NCBI GenBank assembly: GCA_024233865.1
Contig: JACKPA010000006.1
Location: 1-64,000 of the forward strand
Direction: 5' to 3'
Length of the DNA: 64,000 bases
Source of the DNA: Leptospiraceae bacterium
GTDB lineage: Bacteria; Spirochaetota; Leptospiria; Leptospirales; Leptospiraceae
The notes under the pieces were generated by a model, which worked only from the letters and a program-made list of their open reading frames with translations, had not been told where the DNA came from and ran no database searches. The position numbers and the translations under genes were made by a program. Shown piece by piece: positions 1 to 8,859 of the stretch (the first letter of the stretch is position 1; the number at the start of each line of letters is the position of its first letter).

Positions 1-1088
1 CCGCCGCTAGATTGGTTGTATTCAAAGCTATGACCTGTAGAACGTGGTTTCTCAGCAAGCAAAATGGATAATCCTTTGTGCTTCAAAGACAAGTCAGATT
101 CCGTTCTACACAAAACCATCATTATATCAGCATAACCGGCAAACGTACACCAAGTTTTTACACCATTTATCTTCCAGCCGCCATCACATTTTGTGGCGGT
201 AACAGAAATGCTTGCAACATCCGATCCATAGTTTGGCTCTGTCACAGCAACATTGCACATTGTTTCCCCCGCTGCGATTTTGCCTAACCATTTTTCCTTT
301 TGTTCATCCGTTCCGCCTTTCAAAATTGCTTTGGAAACAATTTCCGGTCTGGTTATCAAACTTCCGGCTATCCCTAAGCCGCCTCTTGATAGTTCTTCTG
401 TGGCAACTAACATGCTTATATTATCCGGTTTATCAGAAGGTTGGACACCACCATAGGTTTCCGGTATGCAGAGTCCAAAGCAACCCATATCCACAAGACC
501 ATCTAAAATTCTTTGAGGAATAAAGTCGTCATGCCTATGAACGTGCTCCGCCTCTGGCATTACTTGGGATTCGGCAAACTTTTTAAAAGCATCTCGGAAG
601 GATTCATGGTCTTCGTTTAACCCATAAACTCCAGCGTGACCTTTTTCAACTATCATATCAATAATAGATTCATAATTATTGATTTTAGAATAAATTTCGA
701 TATAACTATTAATATCAGTATTGTATAAATCAGAAAAAACTTTTTCATGGCTTGTTCCGAATTCGGTTGGTCTTTGACCTATTTCAGAACGAATGTGTGA
801 AACTACCTCAGCAGCAAAAGTGCATGCCATCTGCTTTTCCAAATCACTTGTGCCAATCGAATCGTTCCAAGCATAATTTACGAAATTTTCTGCAATTCTT
901 TGTTCTGCGGTCAACCAAGCCAATTGATAACTAACCAATTGGTTTTCATCCATTTTCTTAATGGAAACCTTGCCATTTTCGGAGCATTTTTTTGCTAAAT
1001 TTTCTGTCACCTCTTCAATAAATGAACCTGATGCTTTTAAACAACTTTCTACCTTTGTCTTATCAGTCTTGATATTTCCGTCACTCAT
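1..1088 (-). CDS. Acyl-CoA dehydrogenase, N-terminal 362 codons (runs off the window start)
   Basis: This is an open minus-strand frame from the ATG at 1088 to the window edge, so its C-terminus is missing. The first ~190 residues form a helical extension not found in classic short acyl-CoA dehydrogenases. After it comes the usual N-terminal domain (DHESFRDAFKKFAES, then GLCIPETYGG) and the middle-domain flavin/substrate signature VTEPNYGSDVASISVTA, followed by GWKINGVKTWCTFAG. The family oxidises acyl-CoA thioesters with FAD and passes electrons to ETF. The catalytic glutamate would lie in the missing part, so substrate chain length cannot be inferred. The ribosome site is weak (AGGGAA well upstream, TTAGG next to the ATG). 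The divergent neighbour starts at 1287. Confidence 0.85.
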   Translation of the reverse strand, partial: MSDGNIKTDKTKVESCLKASGSFIEEVTENLAKKCSENGKVSIKKMDENQLVSYQLAWLTAEQRIAENFVNYAWNDSIGTSDLEKQMACTFAAEVVSHIRSEIGQRPTEFGTSHEKVFSDLYNTDINSYIEIYSKINNYESIIDMIVEKGHAGVYGLNEDHESFRDAFKKFAESQVMPEAEHVHRHDDFIPQRILDGLVDMGCFGLCIPETYGGVQPSDKPDNISMLVATEELSRGGLGIAGSLITRPEIVSKAILKGGTDEQKEKWLGKIAAGETMCNVAVTEPNYGSDVASISVTATKCDGGWKINGVKTWCTFAGYADIMMVLCRTESDLSLKHKGLSILLAEKPRSTGHSFEYNQSSG

Positions 1089-1126
1089 CCTAATGATTCC
1101 CTTTTGGTTTTAATTTTTGCAGTACT

Positions 1127-1155
1127 GAATTAAGGAGCATTAAAATCCTTAATTC
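1127..1155. terminator. Perfect 10-bp hairpin in the intergenic region
   Basis: The arms GAATTAAGGA (1127-1136) and TCCTTAATTC (1146-1155) are exactly complementary around a 9-base loop. It lies between two divergent genes and has no long U-run, so it may be an operator or leader structure rather than a terminator. A second, imperfect AAAAACC/GGTTTTT hairpin lies near 1203-1231. Confidence 0.35.
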
Positions 1156-1286
1156 TTTAAATACTAGATTGGTAGTATCGACTTAGGTGTCATTCTATTT
1201 TTAAAAAAACCCTTATTTTTCAAGGTTTTTCCCTTTTTTGGTAGGGATTTACCAAATACATAAGTCTAAAATGTTAGGAGACGGCT

Positions 1287-1817
1287 TTGAAAACATTTTA
1301 TATCTTGATTGTTTTATCGCTTTTGGGAACTTTTTGTGTATCAAAATCCGAAAATACGAATAACAAAAGTCAGGAAGACAAACTGGTGGAGTATCTGTTA
1401 TCTACGTCTTCTGGTAATTCCGGCTACATCGATACCGGTTCAAATAGTACAAACGCGGATGAACCCGCAACTACGAGTTCTACGAGCTCAGTAAAATGGG
1501 ATGAAGATTATATATCCAAACTTTCTACTGGAGATTGCAAGGCAATAGCATCCGGAGATGCCTATTATTGTGACACCGGAGATTGCAAAGGAATTGTGAA
1601 GCAGGATTCTTATTATTGCAAGTCAGTTGATTGCAAAGGAGTTGCTAAAAATGATAAATACTACTGCAAAACCGGATTGTGCAAAGCCTGGGTAACTTTA
1701 GATAAATACTATTGCAAAAACAACGACTGCAAAGGAATTGCATCTGGAGATTCATATTACTGTGAGTCCAAACAGTGTAAAGCAATAGCCAAAAAAGACA
1801 AATATTACTGTCCTTGA
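1287..1817 (+). CDS. Secreted protein with six 16-residue two-Cys repeats
   Basis: The start is a TTG with AGGAG at 1276-1280. The 176-residue product has a hydrophobic signal segment (residues 3-17, ending LLGTFC). Its Cys17 could be a relaxed spirochaetal lipobox, but Phe at -1 is unusual, so ordinary signal peptidase cleavage is possible. A Ser/Thr/Asn-rich linker follows (about 20-75). The rest is six tandem units of 16 residues with the pattern C-K-x-I/V/W-x5-Y-Y-C-x4, for example CKGIASGDSYYC. The two cysteines are 11 residues apart within a unit and 5 apart between units, giving 12 regularly spaced Cys. I do not recognise the family. A disulfide-stapled or metal-binding surface rod is plausible. 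Confidence 0.8.
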   Translation: MKTFYILIVLSLLGTFCVSKSENTNNKSQEDKLVEYLLSTSSGNSGYIDTGSNSTNADEPATTSSTSSVKWDEDYISKLSTGDCKAIASGDAYYCDTGDCKGIVKQDSYYCKSVDCKGVAKNDKYYCKTGLCKAWVTLDKYYCKNNDCKGIASGDSYYCESKQCKAIAKKDKYYCP

Positions 1818-1831
1818 AATATTTTACATAA

Positions 1832-3907
1832 CTAAAGCAAACCTACCAAGCTCTTTTTTAAGTCATCTAAAGTATAAATGGGGAGTTCGCAAGCACCTTC
1901 TTTACATACATAGATTACCAAATCTTTATCCGATCTCCTGTTGTAAAAAAGCGGAATAACTTTGGAACTTTCATCTAAATCCTCCAGATCACTTACTGCT
2001 ACAACAACATTGGGAAGATAAGAAGAATTTAGGTAGTGTATCACATCTTTTACTTTTTGCGAAGACTTATCACCAATTACCACTACTTCTTTTTTTGCGC
2101 TAGTAAAAAACAAATAAGATGAGAGCATAACAGTGTGATGAATGGATTGTCCTTCCAAACCTTCGGAAAAGTATTTATAAATCGGTAACAAATAACTTTC
2201 ATACTCATCTGGTTTGATAGAATAGCTTTTTAAATAATTTAAAACGTAAGAAACTGTGCTGTTTCCGGATGGTTCCACACCGTCATAACCTTCAATGGTT
2301 TTGCTTATCAATTGTTCCGAATCATAAGCGGTGTCATAAAAAGTTCCTTGGTCAGATTTAAAAAGACGAACTATATCATCGGTTAAAGATATGGCATTTT
2401 TTAGATATGGAACCTCAAAAGTCGCCCGGTACAACCAAATAGATACAAGTGCCAATTCGGCATAATCCACAAGGTATGCTTTATGTTTTCTTTCACCATC
2501 ACGATAACGACGATACAATCTATGTTCCAAATCAAACATATTTTGATAAATAAAGTTGTAGTTTTGTATTGCTTCCTCGATGAATTCGCTTTTGTCGAAA
2601 GCAATTCCAGCCTCTATCAATGCTCTGACAAAAAGACAATTCCAAGACGTTAAAACTTTATCGTCTCTTAGAGGACGAATACGCTTGGATCGATATTCTA
2701 ATAACTTATTTTTATTAGTTTGTAGAATCTCCTTCCATTCCTTTGGATTAAGGTTATTTTCCTTAACAAAGTCTTTACCAAACTCTTCGTGTAATATATT
2801 TTTTCTTTCAAAGTTTCCAGAAATGGTTACGTCCCAAAATTTTTCCAAAAGAGATGAGTCGGTATAACACACTTCTCGAAATTCATCTATACCCCATAAA
2901 TAAAATTTGCCTTCTTCTCCTTCGCTGTCAGCGTCTTCAGCAGAAGCAATTCCACCAGTTTCCAACTTTAAATCTCGTAATACATAGGTAACGACATCAA
3001 TTGCCGCTTCTTTAAAAAATTCATCTCTTGTTATTTTGTAACATTCACACAAAGAAATGACAAAAAGAGAATTATCATATAACATTTTTTCAAAATGAGG
3101 AGCCAACCAAAAGCGATCTGTGGAGTAGCGACACAAACCTCCACCCAATTGATCATAGATTCCACCCTTTTTCATAGCGATAAGGGTTTTTTTTACCATA
3201 TCCAATGCTTTTTCTTTCTTGTAGATCTTATAAAAAAACATCAAATAAGATAAACCAAGACTTGGAGGAAATTTATTATTTTCATTAAACCGAAATCCGT
3301 AGAATTCTTCATCAAAATAATTTTTATAAAATATAAAAGCGTTTTCAAAAGATTTGGTAGAGGGAAGGTTAAAGTTTTTGGGAGCATAATGAATGTTTCC
3401 CAAGTGAAAGGTAAGATCATCCGAGGCTTTTAAAATTTCTTCTTTTTGTTCAGTCCAAGAATCTTGAATAATCTTTAATACACTCATAAAGCTATTTCGT
3501 CCATATTTTGCCAAAGGCGGAAAATATGTCCCACCGGTAATTGGTTTTTGCTTAGGAGTCAAAAACATGTTTAAGGGCCAGCCTCCGGATTGCCCCATGA
3601 GATGCAAAGCGTCCATGTAAATCTTATCAATATCCGGTCTTTCTTCTCTATCAACTTTGATGGAAACATAGTGCTGATTTAAGAAATCCGCAACGTTAAT
3701 GTCTTCAAACGATTCCCTTTCCATTACGTGGCACCAATGACAAGTGGCATAACCTATCGATAAAAATATCATTTTATCCTCTTTTTCTGCTTTTTGTAAG
3801 GCATCATCACACCATGGATACCAATCAACCGGATTATAGGCGTGTTGTAAAAGATATGGGCTTTTTTCGTTTATAAGATGGTTTGATTTTTTATTAGAAT
3901 CTTTCAT
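1832..3907 (-). CDS. YyaL/DUF255-family thioredoxin-fold protein
   Basis: This 691-residue protein matches the DUF255 (YyaL, SPATA20-like) family in length and order. Residues 1-165 are a thioredoxin-like domain opening with NEKSPYLLQHAYNPVDWYPW and carrying a CHWCH motif (Cys56, Cys59) in place of CxxC. The remainder is an alpha/alpha toroid resembling N-acylglucosamine 2-epimerases, with motifs such as GGIYDQLGGGLCRYSTD and PHFEKMLYDN. The cellular role of the family is not established. There is no signal peptide, so it is probably cytosolic. The start ATG at 3907 lies about 30 bases downstream of the DUF2330 gene on the same strand, so the two may be co-transcribed. Confidence 0.9.
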   Translation of the reverse strand: MKDSNKKSNHLINEKSPYLLQHAYNPVDWYPWCDDALQKAEKEDKMIFLSIGYATCHWCHVMERESFEDINVADFLNQHYVSIKVDREERPDIDKIYMDALHLMGQSGGWPLNMFLTPKQKPITGGTYFPPLAKYGRNSFMSVLKIIQDSWTEQKEEILKASDDLTFHLGNIHYAPKNFNLPSTKSFENAFIFYKNYFDEEFYGFRFNENNKFPPSLGLSYLMFFYKIYKKEKALDMVKKTLIAMKKGGIYDQLGGGLCRYSTDRFWLAPHFEKMLYDNSLFVISLCECYKITRDEFFKEAAIDVVTYVLRDLKLETGGIASAEDADSEGEEGKFYLWGIDEFREVCYTDSSLLEKFWDVTISGNFERKNILHEEFGKDFVKENNLNPKEWKEILQTNKNKLLEYRSKRIRPLRDDKVLTSWNCLFVRALIEAGIAFDKSEFIEEAIQNYNFIYQNMFDLEHRLYRRYRDGERKHKAYLVDYAELALVSIWLYRATFEVPYLKNAISLTDDIVRLFKSDQGTFYDTAYDSEQLISKTIEGYDGVEPSGNSTVSYVLNYLKSYSIKPDEYESYLLPIYKYFSEGLEGQSIHHTVMLSSYLFFTSAKKEVVVIGDKSSQKVKDVIHYLNSSYLPNVVVAVSDLEDLDESSKVIPLFYNRRSDKDLVIYVCKEGACELPIYTLDDLKKSLVGLL

Positions 3908-3940
3908 TTAGTTACATCCTTATTCAGTGATTCCCAAAGG

Positions 3941-5281
3941 TTAGTCCCAAACCTTTTTCCACCAGCTTTTTTCTTCTGGATTTTGGAAATTTTCTTTTGA
4001 ATTTAAATTCATTTTACCACGAATCTGATTTATATCCCAACCCGTAAGCCTGGAAACATTTTGGGCTCGAGACTCTTGCCTTTGTTTTAATTCTTTAAAA
4101 TAAGAACCGGCGGCACTACACTGATTTGGATTTCCTTTCCATGGATGTTGTATTACGTATCGACCTTGAAAGTTTTGGGTATCTCGTGTTTCCTGGAACA
4201 TTAAGTCTTCCGGAAAAGTTGAATTTTTGTACATTAGGTGTAATCTTGTTACCATCACTTGTGGCGAACCGGAATTACTATTATCATTTACCCAAAACAC
4301 TCCTAAAGATTTCAGTTCATCTTTTGTTAAAGGGTCTGCCGCACAAGGGTCACACCAACCCATATTCCAGAAATATTCCGTAAATACAACACGCATCCCT
4401 TCTTTTTGAGTTTGGTTTGTAAATAAACTTGTGTAAAAACTGCCAAATTCGTTTTGGATGTATTCAGGCACTTCCATATTAGAAGGAATTTGAATTGTAC
4501 GATAATTAGATGCTTCAACTCGACCTTCTTTGGTTAATACATATACAATCAATTCTTGGGGACCGTTGGCATTTATCATTCCCAAACGAATCGGAAGCAT
4601 AAACTTTTCGGATTCAAATGCAAACTGTAAAGGTCGGAGGTAATTTAAGCCCGTAGCTTTTTGTTCACTGAGATTCACTTTGGCAACAAAAAACTTCATA
4701 TTTTGTTTGATGTAAGGTTTGAGTGCTTTACTTGCTCCTTGGGGAATTTTATAACCATTTTCTTTTAACCAAACTTCCAAACCGGATGAATACTTTGCGG
4801 ATAAAATTTGAATGTCATATTCTCCAACCGTATAAGAAGCCTCTACCTTTACACCCAAGGAGTCTTTTTTCCGAGAACTACCGGAAGAACCATTAGCCGG
4901 ACTCATATCATACATTACACTTTTTTCTTCCTCAAAAGGAGGTTGGCATGGATCAGGATCAAAATATTCTACAAGCCTAGGAGCAGTATAGGCATCCAAA
5001 TGCTCAAAAACTTTTCCTTCTCCAATATGGATTTGCTTTTTTTTCAAAACGGTTGGAACCGGAATCACAACGGCAAAATTTTTTAATTCGCCTTGGTAGT
5101 CATTCATCATTCCAATAACCGTACGATTTCCGTTCCTTACCAATACCACTTTAGATGCTTTGTTAAATAGCTTAGCATCCGCTTTAGCCACATAAAATCC
5201 GCAAAAAGCGTTTAAATTAGAAAAAGAGTAAAGTAAACTGAATACTCCAGTAACCAAGAAAATTGAATATATTGATTTCAT
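3941..5281 (-). CDS. DUF2330 domain secreted protein
   Basis: The 446-residue product has an N-terminal signal peptide (about residues 1-25, ending NLNA, with Cys27 just after). It then shows the DUF2330 pattern: FCGFYVAKADAKLFNKASKV, followed by NFAVVIPVPTVL and a Cys-containing YFDPDPC segment. DUF2330 proteins are exported and of unknown function. A second conserved stretch (FTEYFWNMGWCDPCAADPL) contains a CxxC pair. The gene lies just upstream of, and on the same strand as, the DUF255 gene. The product is probably periplasmic or outer-membrane associated. Confidence 0.85.
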   Translation of the reverse strand: MKSIYSIFLVTGVFSLLYSFSNLNAFCGFYVAKADAKLFNKASKVVLVRNGNRTVIGMMNDYQGELKNFAVVIPVPTVLKKKQIHIGEGKVFEHLDAYTAPRLVEYFDPDPCQPPFEEEKSVMYDMSPANGSSGSSRKKDSLGVKVEASYTVGEYDIQILSAKYSSGLEVWLKENGYKIPQGASKALKPYIKQNMKFFVAKVNLSEQKATGLNYLRPLQFAFESEKFMLPIRLGMINANGPQELIVYVLTKEGRVEASNYRTIQIPSNMEVPEYIQNEFGSFYTSLFTNQTQKEGMRVVFTEYFWNMGWCDPCAADPLTKDELKSLGVFWVNDNSNSGSPQVMVTRLHLMYKNSTFPEDLMFQETRDTQNFQGRYVIQHPWKGNPNQCSAAGSYFKELKQRQESRAQNVSRLTGWDINQIRGKMNLNSKENFQNPEEKSWWKKVWD

Positions 5282-5397
5282 TATAGCCTTCTTTTATAAA
5301 TGATTGGTTTTTCACAAAAACAAGAAGGATAACACATAAGTCCAGCCTAATATATTCAATCTATAATAATTCTTGAAAAAATATACAATTTTCCGGC

Positions 5398-6708
5398 TTA
5401 CTTAGTTCGAACACATCGAACCCTGTTTGTTTGGCGAAGGAAGTCACCTTGCGGACCTTTGTAATAGTATGTCGTACCACCTGTTGTATAGGTCGAAGCC
5501 CCAGAAGTTGATGATACGCTTGTTTTATAATTACTTCTCTGAGCACCCGCACCGTGCACGTCTTGGACTGCACTGTTGTAATACCCTACAGCACGACCAA
5601 AAGCGTTGTATGCAGCTGATTTGCCATCACCGGTATTATCAGCATGAGTTGTCGAATTCCAGTACCAATAAAAATCACTTTCACCACCTTCATTTGTGAG
5701 GGATGTGGTGGTAAATCTGGAATCAATGGCAGCGCTGCTAGTTGTGCTAGGTGAGCGTGTATAGTCCACTATACTTTGCTGTTCTTTTGTATTCGGCAGT
5801 CTCCAGTCCGTATATCCGGCGAGGCTTAAACTCTCACAAGTAGATATTGCATTGTCCCAGTCCGTAGAAGCTGAGTCTTCTTGCTGCCACATAAGACCGG
5901 TTGCACTATCCGTGATTGTTTTGTCTCCATTGTCCGTAAACTTATTTACTCCATAGGTGGTTCCCCGCACACAGCGTACATAAAACTTATTGTTTGAAGA
6001 ATTCGGATAACATTTAATACGTCCGTCTACAAAGTTTACACCAAAAAAGCAAGTCGAGCTACCAAATACTTTAGATACATAGGTGGAAGTTGTCAAATAT
6101 TGGGCATCAATCGCTCTTTCATTATTACCACTTATATCTCCAAAAGCTTTGTCAAAGTAGTTTGTATCTAAAAACAATGTAAGAGCAGAGGTATCGCAGG
6201 AAGTATCACCGGCAGTACTACAACCGGTAGCAGCACTAGCATCTAGTCCGCTAAACTCTATTAAAGAATAAAGAGTTTTAATATCCGGTAACCTCCAATC
6301 GCTATATCCACCTAAGGTTAGGCTTGAGCAATAAGTCTCTCCGTCAGATTGAGACTTTTTATCCGAATAGTTAATAGAGCCATCACCGTTAATGTCTGTA
6401 CTCTGTGTCCACATCAGACCCGTTACTTTATCAGTAATAACAGTACCATCAGAACTTTTTTCATAACTAGGTGCGTTTCTTGTATAATCCGCGTCGTATC
6501 CCTTACCTGAGCAAGTTTCTTCTGCACCAGAAGACGTAGTATAGCACTTTGTCTGGTTTGTATCAACAAGATCATAACTGGAACTAGTACTGCTATTTGC
6601 CAGTATATAAGCAGCAGCCAATTTTTCATTATCATTGTCTTTTTTACTATCGCAAGAGATTCCCGCTAGCAAAATTGGAAGTAAAATTAAAAATATGTAT
6701 TTTTTCAT
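5398..6708 (-). CDS. Lipoprotein with two DUF1566 (Lcl C-terminal) domains
   Basis: I place the start at the ATG at 6708 because AAGGAG lies 10 bases upstream. An ATG 24 bases further out has no ribosome site. The product has a lipoprotein signal (hydrophobic core, then LLAGISC) and two successive DUF1566 domains. The first has GLMWTQSTD, YSDWRLPDIKTLYSLI and YVRCVRG; the second has GLMWQQEDS, YTDWRLPNTKEQQSIV and RVRCVRTK. DUF1566 adopts a C-type-lectin-like fold and usually sits on bacterial surface proteins. An adhesive or ligand-binding role is an inference. It is one of four proteins with this domain in the window. Confidence 0.88.
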   Translation of the reverse strand: MKKYIFLILLPILLAGISCDSKKDNDNEKLAAAYILANSSTSSSYDLVDTNQTKCYTTSSGAEETCSGKGYDADYTRNAPSYEKSSDGTVITDKVTGLMWTQSTDINGDGSINYSDKKSQSDGETYCSSLTLGGYSDWRLPDIKTLYSLIEFSGLDASAATGCSTAGDTSCDTSALTLFLDTNYFDKAFGDISGNNERAIDAQYLTTSTYVSKVFGSSTCFFGVNFVDGRIKCYPNSSNNKFYVRCVRGTTYGVNKFTDNGDKTITDSATGLMWQQEDSASTDWDNAISTCESLSLAGYTDWRLPNTKEQQSIVDYTRSPSTTSSAAIDSRFTTTSLTNEGGESDFYWYWNSTTHADNTGDGKSAAYNAFGRAVGYYNSAVQDVHGAGAQRSNYKTSVSSTSGASTYTTGGTTYYYKGPQGDFLRQTNRVRCVRTK

Positions 6709-7040
6709 GTTCACAAATCTCCTTAAATTCATGTTTTATTAGACATCCCATATAAAGTCAATTACCAAAATTAAGTGTTAGTTTAGCACCTTTTTTTTAC
6801 TAAATCGTCCTTTCCAATTGGATTGGACTTTTTTTATTAAAAAATTTAAAATAATCAAACCATGGGTAAAATCGTGAAAAAGAAGTCACGAAATGAATTC
6901 TGCATTAAAAGAGGTATACGCATCAAAAGATAAGTCATCTTGCCATACTATAATTAATCAGAATGAGTTGCGCCGTCTTGGGGTTTGGGCATTATTTTTG
7001 ACTTACATCTCACTCTTAATATTGGATAGGGGAAATATTT
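6709..7040. other. 332-base intergenic region upstream of the BCCT gene
   Basis: This separates two divergent genes. It is AT-rich with several T-runs, which fits promoter DNA. I see no clean hairpin, tRNA or convincing -35/-10 pair. A 53-codon frame (6893-7054) overlaps the BCCT start and has a hydrophobic stretch, but it has no good ribosome site, so I do not call it. Confidence 0.5.
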
Positions 7041-8636
7041 ATGAAAAAAGTTGAAAAAGCGACACTACGATTGTCCATTTTCATCCCAATGTCAATTCTG
7101 TTCTTGCTCTCAATTGTAGTAGGAATCGTAGCACCTGAATCGTTTTTTAATGTGCTGAATGCGACTGCAGGATTTGCATTTGAAAAATTTGGTTGGTTGT
7201 TCCAAATTTCATCTGTTTTGTTTTTCTTCATGTGCGCCTATTTGGGATTCTCAAGACTTGGGAATATCAGATTTGGTGGTGAAGATGCAAAGCCTGAGTT
7301 GTCTTATTGGAACTGGTTTGCAATTTGTCTTTGTGCAGGTATTGCAACAGGGATTTTATTTTGGGGTGTTGTTGAGCCACTAACACATATGTATGAACCA
7401 CCTGAAGCACTTGGCTTAGTTCCTGGCAGCGAAGCGGCGGCGATGTTTTCAATGACACAGACGTTTATTCATTGGACGTATTTGCCCTATGTGATGTATG
7501 GTATTTGTAGCGTGGGCATTGCGTATGCAGTGTATAATGTAAAATTGCCATTTCAAACAAGTTCTATGCTTTATCCATTCTTTGGTGATAAAATTACAGG
7601 ATGGCTAGGTGCAGTAGTAGATAACGTTTGCCTATTTGCCATAGCAGGTGGTATTGCTGCTGTTCTTGGTGTAGGCACAATGCAAATTGGTAGTGGTCTC
7701 AATATTTTAACTGGTGTACAGCCTGGTAAAGGTTTATGGGTCGGCATTGTTTCTGCCATCGTGCTGACTTATATCATTTCAAGTTATACTGGTTTACAAA
7801 GGGGGATCAAGTGGCTTTCAGATAAAAATGCAAAAACGTTTATGGTAATGCTCGTTCTTGTATTTGTCTTTGGTCCAACAGGATTTATTTTAAATTTTGG
7901 AACGCAAGCAACAGGTCATTTTATTCAGAATTTCTTCGAAAGAACGTTATATTTAAGTCCGATAGACGGTTCACCTTGGCCGAGATGGTGGCCAATTTAC
8001 TACTGGGCAATTTGGATTGCGTATGCACCTTTAACAGGAATGTTCTTTGCTAGAGTATCTAAAGGTAGAACCATTAGAGAATTTATGATGGTGGCTGTTT
8101 TTATTCCAGCAACGTTCGGCTTAATTTGGTTCAGCGTATTTGGTGGTGCGGCGATTCATCTTCAAATGAACGGTGCAGGAATATTTGAAGCAATGCAAGC
8201 AGGTGGAAATGAAGTGGCAGTTTTCGCCTTCCTTCAAAACTTCCCACTGCCGAAAATAACCAGTATTATATATCTACTGGTAATATTTGTTTCCATTGTA
8301 ACCATGGCGGATTCTATGACATCCACCATGGCCTCCCTCTCCACAAGTGCCTATAATAATGTTGATACAGAGCCATCAGGCAAAGTTAAAATCTTTTGGG
8401 GTGTAGTAATGTCATCTATTGCAATTATAAATCTACTGTCTGCTGGGGGTAAAATTAGCGGTATTGATGCCACGAAACAAATTTCAACAGTGGCAGGTTT
8501 CCCAATCTTATTTATTATGATTGCCATGGCGTTTGGTAGTATGCACATGATTATGAAACAAGAAAAATATGATGTAGCATACTTCCCAAAAATGGTTGTT
8601 AAACCAGCACTTGAAGAAAAACAAAAAGTGAGCTAG
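7041..8636 (+). CDS. BCCT-family betaine/choline/carnitine transporter
   Basis: The 531-residue product has about 12 membrane segments and clear BCCT signatures: GILFWGVVEPLTHMYEPPEA in the N-terminal half, and the Trp-rich segment YYWAIWIAYAPLTGMFFARV followed by SKGRTIREF. The family imports compatible solutes such as glycine betaine with Na+ or H+. It sits in the inner membrane and protects against osmotic stress. A GATAGGGG ribosome site precedes the ATG. Codon use looks less A/T-extreme than in uvrB or greA nearby, and it stands alone between unrelated genes, so recent transfer is possible. The exact substrate cannot be read from the sequence. Confidence 0.9.
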   Translation: MKKVEKATLRLSIFIPMSILFLLSIVVGIVAPESFFNVLNATAGFAFEKFGWLFQISSVLFFFMCAYLGFSRLGNIRFGGEDAKPELSYWNWFAICLCAGIATGILFWGVVEPLTHMYEPPEALGLVPGSEAAAMFSMTQTFIHWTYLPYVMYGICSVGIAYAVYNVKLPFQTSSMLYPFFGDKITGWLGAVVDNVCLFAIAGGIAAVLGVGTMQIGSGLNILTGVQPGKGLWVGIVSAIVLTYIISSYTGLQRGIKWLSDKNAKTFMVMLVLVFVFGPTGFILNFGTQATGHFIQNFFERTLYLSPIDGSPWPRWWPIYYWAIWIAYAPLTGMFFARVSKGRTIREFMMVAVFIPATFGLIWFSVFGGAAIHLQMNGAGIFEAMQAGGNEVAVFAFLQNFPLPKITSIIYLLVIFVSIVTMADSMTSTMASLSTSAYNNVDTEPSGKVKIFWGVVMSSIAIINLLSAGGKISGIDATKQISTVAGFPILFIMIAMAFGSMHMIMKQEKYDVAYFPKMVVKPALEEKQKVS

Positions 8637-8811
8637 AAACTCTAACAAGCCTATAGTTAAATGAGGCAGTTCTTGCGGCGGCTATAAAATCCCTTAAGGA
8701 CATATTAGCTGTTAGTGTTAGTAAGAGTTCTATGAATTAGCCCTAGGTAGACATGGTTTTACTTATTAATCTAAATTTAAACCGATTTTGATTTGTTATC
8801 TTATATTTCTG

Positions 8812-8839
8812 TTGACATGTATACCATGGTAAATTTAAT
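8812..8839 (+). promoter_or_regulatory. Probable sigma-70 promoter for uvrB
   Basis: TTGACA at 8812-8817 is followed after 16 bases by TTTAAT (8834-8839). The spacer contains the 10-bp palindrome TACCATGGTA (8822-8831), which could be a repressor site. A start point just downstream would leave a leader of only about 15 bases with no clear Shine-Dalgarno sequence before the uvrB ATG. Confidence 0.5.
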
Positions 8840-8859
8840 GATTAAAAATTATTTCTACG

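Noticed and set aside
5398..6708. Diversity-generating retroelement with DUF1566 as the variable protein
   Set aside because: No reverse transcriptase or template repeat is visible in the window.
6893..7054. 53-codon frame with a hydrophobic stretch overlapping the BCCT start
   Set aside because: It lacks a good ribosome site, overlaps the well-supported BCCT start, and no family is recognised.
8822..8831. LexA/SOS box at the uvrB promoter
   Set aside because: TACCATGGTA is a palindrome in the right place, but it does not match a LexA site that I can name with confidence, so I report only a promoter.
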